64,000 bases of DNA, from contig OZ017802.1 of assembly GCA_963969395.1 (NCBI GenBank), positions 19,003,410-19,067,409 of the forward strand, in the 5' to 3' direction. Source of the DNA: Pseudoscleropodium purum (taxonomy: Eukaryota > Streptophyta > Bryopsida > Hypnales > Brachytheciaceae). Shown here one piece after another: positions 60,143 to 64,000 of this stretch. Each line of letters begins with the position of its first letter. Position 1 is the stretch's first letter. The notes beneath the pieces were generated by a model, which ran no database searches, was not told the DNA's origin, and worked only from the letters and a program-made list of their open reading frames with translations. A program made the position numbers and the translations under genes.

Positions 60143-63100
60143 ATGTCGTCATTGAGTAGGGAGCTCGTGTTTCTGATCTTGCAGTTCCTTGATGAGGAAA
60201 AGTTCAAGGAAACAGTGCACAAGTAAGTCCCCTTCTTATCTTAGCCAAATTAGAATGTCCGCATCTTCTCTTGTGTCTGGCAGCTCTATTTCAACTACAT
60301 ACGGTACCCTTGTTTTGATGTATAATGGATAGTCGAATGTGTTTTGATGTCGACTGACGGTGTTGTTTTTAAGAACTTCCTAACAATGTGCACCCTGGCT
60401 CTGCTTCATTCTAATTTTTTTCTGGGGCACACTCTAGTATTGCCGTGTCGGCAATATTCCTACCTGATTTCGTTTTAGGTTGTCATGCATAGGAGAAGGA
60501 TTAGTAGCTCTTGGGACGCAAATGTTCACAGCTCTTGTTCAGGGGATGTCTAGCTTTGCAAGAAAGTATTTCATGGGATAAAACGCGAGTGTAGTTGCCA
60601 TCAATTTGAATTGATATGCATTGTGGGTCTGACTCGGTTGGTGACTTTGCATATTCGTATGACAATTCACTGGATGTACCCAATTAAATAGGTCATCTAA
60701 TGCTTCGTCATGTCACATTAATTGCTGGCAGATGAAATCATATTTTATCCCTCTTACTGAGCTCCTCTTTGTCTACGACATGATCAGATGTACTGAGTAT
60801 TTTATCAGAAGTAAAGCCTCCTGCTTCAATTGAGTCTAGACTTCTTTTCTAAGATAGCGCCTTTGACTTCTCCGAGTCTGGTAGATAGCCAACCCTCAAT
60901 AACACCCTGCTCACCATTGAATCCTTTGAAGGTCTGAATTGGCGAGGAAATTGACTCTCAATCCTTGTCTGCTTACTGCTGTGCAGTGTCCTTCTTTGTG
61001 TCCGGCTGCTGCCAGTAATTTACCTTTCACAAATTAGAATATCTGTCTGTAATGTACATCTGAGAATGCATCTCTTCTACTCCTTGGTATTCATAGGGTT
61101 TGAAATGTATGGAATTTTCAGGTTGGAGCAAGAATCAGGGTTCTTCTTCAACATGAAGTATTTTGAAGATCAAGTTCAAGGTGGTGAATGGGAGGAGGTG
61201 GAACGATATTTATCAGGGTTTACTAAAGTGGACGACAACCGCTACTCGATGAAGATTTTCTTCGAGATTCGGAAACAGAAGTACCTCGAAGCTCTGGATA
61301 AGTATGCAGCTCTTTAAGATGCACCTAATTTTGGATGTCGTTCATGATTGGTACACTGAAAGACGGAAGCATGATATGAGATGTATCGTACGTCTTACTC
61401 ACAGAAGTGTGTTCTTGTGCAGGCAAGACCGGGCAAAGGCTGTGGACATACTTGTGAAGGATTTGAAAGTTTTCTCTTCTTTCAATGAGGAATTGTACAA
61501 GGAGATCACCCAGCTGCTCACTCTAGAAAACTTCAGGTTAACAGCTTCTCCAGAGTTTATCTGTATTGATACAAGACAAATCTTATGTGTCATCAGGGAG
61601 CGTCCAGTGTGGTCTTTCAGTTCCATTTAGTATCATCAGTAGTTTAGTTGCATGTTTGAAATGACTTGAAAAGGGAAGACTTGAATTTTCTTGAGTTTTT
61701 ATTACTAATGTGGTTCAACTTTTTCCTTGATTTTGTTGCAGGGAAAATGAGCAGTTATCGAAGTACGGAGACACCAAATCCGCTAGAAATATTATGCTTC
61801 TAGAACTAAAGAAGCTTATAGAAGCCAATCCCCTCTTCCGAGACAAGCTCGCGTTCCCATCGCTAAAAGCATCCCGCCTTCGCACTCTCATCAATCAAAG
61901 GTATAGATTAGCTTGTGCGTGCATGTTATAGTTCTGTACCAACTCGACTTATCAGACCTTGTTAACGTTAGAAGTCAGCTGAGACGCGAGTTTGTATATG
62001 AGACTCGAGGATTGATGTATGAAACCTGTCCAGGTTTAGGTTCTTTTAGCTGGAAGAAACTTCGCATCTGGTGCAGGGGCTAAAGGCTCTCGATTGTGTA
62101 AGAATAAATGTCTTATGCTTGTTTGCAGTCTTAACTGGCAGCACCAGCTTTGCAAGAACCCGAGGCCGAATCCAGATATTAAGACGCTCTTTATCGATCA
62201 TTCATGTGGGCCTCCGAACGGGGCTCGAGCCCCACCACCTACGAACCCCTTGGTGGGTGGTCTACCGAAGCAGGGCACATTTCCTCCTCTTGGTGCTCAC
62301 AGCGTAAGTTTGTGCAAGCACATATGGTTACCACCTTGCATGGTTTTCAAGATGTTTTGGGCAGAAAAATTGAGGCATAGTCATAGTGCATGAAATTATG
62401 AAAGAAGTACGGTCCTGGTTTTGATGGTTAGAATTTAGCAGCGTACAACAAGGGTAAGGGATTGTTTGAAGTCGTTTAGTGATACTATTTTATTCAGTTC
62501 CACGCAGGCCGAGTCTTCCTGTGTCGAAACTTTTCCACATTGGATCTATTTTATAACACATATTGAGACGTTGCTGACATCCAGTTTCCTCAGCCAATTA
62601 GTGCCTTCCTTGATCTCTCATTCTGCTAATCAGTGGCTTTCTGTGGGTACAGCCGTTCCAGCCGACACCGCCTTCTGCAAGTGCCTTAGCGGGATGGATG
62701 GCAAACCCCAATCCACCAGCACCACATGCCCCAGTCGCCAACGGACCGGCTGCTTTGACTGCTCCTCCCAATCCAGGTTCGTATTTTTGCCTATTTGTTT
62801 TGGATTGATCCAAGTACATTCAGCAATTAGTTGTCATTGAGAAATCGTTTAGTGTATTGAGAATGTAGGATAATTTGTTGATTGCTCGACTTGACGATCA
62901 TGTTTTCAGCTACATTGTTGAAGCGGCCTCGCACCCCACCAAGCACTACGCCAACAGTAGATTATCAATCGGCTGACTCGGAGCATCTCATGAAGAGAGC
63001 CAGGCCAGGCGTTCAACCAGTTGATGAGGTCAAGACAGTAAGCATCATGATTCATTTATCATTCCTCACATCATTAGAACTTATAATGATCAAGCCGACG

Positions 63101-63765
63101 AGAACATTCATTTGGAAGGATATCCTTCCAATTTTTAAAGATAACATCCTTTGCCTGTTGTTTGGTTTCAGTTATGCTTTAACTTGCTCTGCCAGCTGTC
63201 CTCTTTCGTTTGTCTCCCCTGTTCAGTGTTGGTGTCTCTGTGCTTGTAAACTCGCATCCATCACTGCTTTTCTGACACTAGGTGACTGACAGGTGAATTA
63301 TGCCGGTCCTAGTCATCCTCAGAACAATGTATCTCCTGATGACCTACCAAAGACTGTAGCCCGTTCCCTCAACCAGGGCTCCTGTGTCATGAGCATGGAT
63401 TTTCACCCTATTCAACAAAGTGTTCTCCTTGGTACGTTTATAATCTCTCCTACCAGTTCTTCCGTAATTTGGGAATTTTCCATATTTTGGAGGCAAGATA
63501 TTTCACGAATTGATTTGGGTGTAGTTCTTGGCTCATTTTCGATGGTACTGAGACATGGGATGCTAGGCCTTGTGCTGATAATTGGTCCAGGATGTTTCTT
63601 AGAGTCCCAATGATTCAATTGAACTCAAGTTTTTCCAAAATGGACGATTGTGCAGTGGGTACAAATGTGGGTGACATTGGAATTTGGGAAGTGGGTTCAC
63701 GTGAGAAGCTTGCACACCGTACTTTTAAAGTGTGGGATATCACTGCTGCATCGATGCCTATGCAG
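60143..63765 (+). CDS. TPL: TOPLESS/TOPLESS-RELATED transcriptional co-repressor, N-terminal part
   Basis: Nine coding exons, all bounded by GT-AG: 60143-60222, 61122-61301, 61423-61536, 61742-61900, 62129-62303, 62653-62776, 62910-63037, 63293-63431 and 63656-63765. Joined, they encode 403 residues in one frame. Family members have about 1100-1150, so the gene continues beyond the window. Residues 4-36 form the LisH and about 34-92 the CTLH. Residues known from Arabidopsis TPL to line the EAR (LxLxL) peptide groove are present at the same numbers: R67, K71, F74, K78, F104, L111, L130, Y133, L150. N176, mutated in tpl-1, is also conserved. A Pro-rich linker (about 200-300) precedes the first WD40 segments (VGTNVGDIGIWEVGS, FKVWDI). 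Such proteins act in the nucleus, bound by EAR-motif repressors such as Aux/IAA and JAZ adaptors, and recruit histone deacetylases. The start fits the conserved MSSLSRELVFLILQF opening. Confidence 0.96.
60223..61121 (+). other. Intron 1 of the TOPLESS gene
   Basis: This 899-bp phase-2 intron (GTAAGT donor, TTTTCAG acceptor) is the longest of the gene; the others are 121-349 bp. It splits Lys27 within the LisH/CTLH region. Its base composition is balanced rather than T-rich. Long first introns often carry enhancing elements in plants, but none could be recognised here. Confidence 0.9.
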
Positions 63766-64000
63766 GTCGGTACTTTTGCTTCTTGTGTCCTCTGTTCTGT
63801 CACTACTTGCTAAGTTTTCATACTTGTTATTAGTTTACTTAACATGAAAGCAGAAGTATGTACCTATGTAGTTTTTCGAGAATTCCGAGTGCAAAGTAAG
63901 CCTGCTCATTTTAAAGGGCAACTATTGTTCAGTAGTCATGTCAGCATTCTCTTCTGAATCTACATGTATTTGAGACTTATTCGGGAGCTTTATTTTTAAC
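63766..64000 (+). other. Start of intron 9 of the TOPLESS gene
   Basis: It follows the CAG|GTCGGT donor after the codons for AASMPMQ. No continuation of the WD40 reading frame (the expected ALVKD-type segment) is visible before the end of the window, so the next exon lies outside. Confidence 0.75.

Noticed and set aside
1..64000. LTR retrotransposons, CRISPR arrays, rRNA and canonical tRNA genes
   Set aside because: Searched by eye. No long terminal direct repeats, no reverse transcriptase or integrase motifs, no regularly spaced identical repeats and no complete tRNA cloverleaf were found. tRNA-like boxes occur only within SINE-like elements.

Overview
The window looks like nuclear DNA of a land plant. 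The evidence is a spliced TOPLESS-type co-repressor gene with GT-AG introns at the right edge, a CACTA-type non-autonomous transposon, and tRNA-derived SINE-like elements with A-rich tails. The introns are not strongly T-rich, the intergenic DNA is very AT-rich, and the gene leader is GC-rich. This fits a bryophyte-grade plant such as a moss better than a flowering plant, but that is an inference and no species can be named.

Only two coding regions can be supported. At 60143-63765 (+) lie the first nine coding exons of a TOPLESS/TOPLESS-RELATED (Groucho/Tup1-class) transcriptional co-repressor. They encode 403 residues: LisH, CTLH/TPD, proline-rich linker and the first WD40 blades. The gene runs off the window. 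At 12097-12735 (+) an intronless 212-codon ORF of gene-like composition carries what looks like a ubiquitin-like fold, with no recognisable relatives nearby.

The rest (about 58 kb) is intergenic and consists largely of old, short, non-coding mobile elements. The dominant family, called R1 here, is about 0.5-1.3 kb long, begins with TTAACCCCTAAAG and ends with its reverse complement. About ten copies or fragments occur, and the freshest (9588-10517) is flanked by a perfect 10-bp target duplication. Other families are R2 (about 230 bp), R4 and R5 (MITE-like, one nested in the other), R6 (TATA-rich hairpin MITE, three copies), a 330-bp CACTA derivative, two SINE-like families (A and B), and several dispersed unclassified repeats (R3, R8, R9, R10). 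No autonomous transposase, reverse transcriptase, LTR pair, rRNA gene, convincing tRNA gene or CRISPR array was seen.

Layout: 1-6.9 kb, AT-rich DNA with a purine-rich short-repeat stretch, a (TA)n tract and a SINE-like copy. 6.9-8.2 kb, CACTA MITE and a GC-richer island. 8.7-10.5 kb, two R1 copies. 12.1-14.3 kb, Ubl-like ORF and its GC-richer flank. 14.3-17.8 kb, featureless AT-rich DNA. 17.8-19.7 kb, R8, R1, R6 and SINEs. 22-31 kb, dense nested MITEs and SINEs. 31-43.5 kb, alternating R1, R2, R9, R10 and SINE copies. 43.5-44.8 kb, an island with unassigned ORFs. 47.6-52.8 kb, R1, R6 and R2 with nested insertions and a G-quadruplex motif. 54.5-56.1 kb, a tandem duplication and a mixed-composition island. 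58.2-60.1 kb, a GC-rich promoter and leader region with clustered GATAAG motifs. 60.1-64 kb, the TOPLESS gene.
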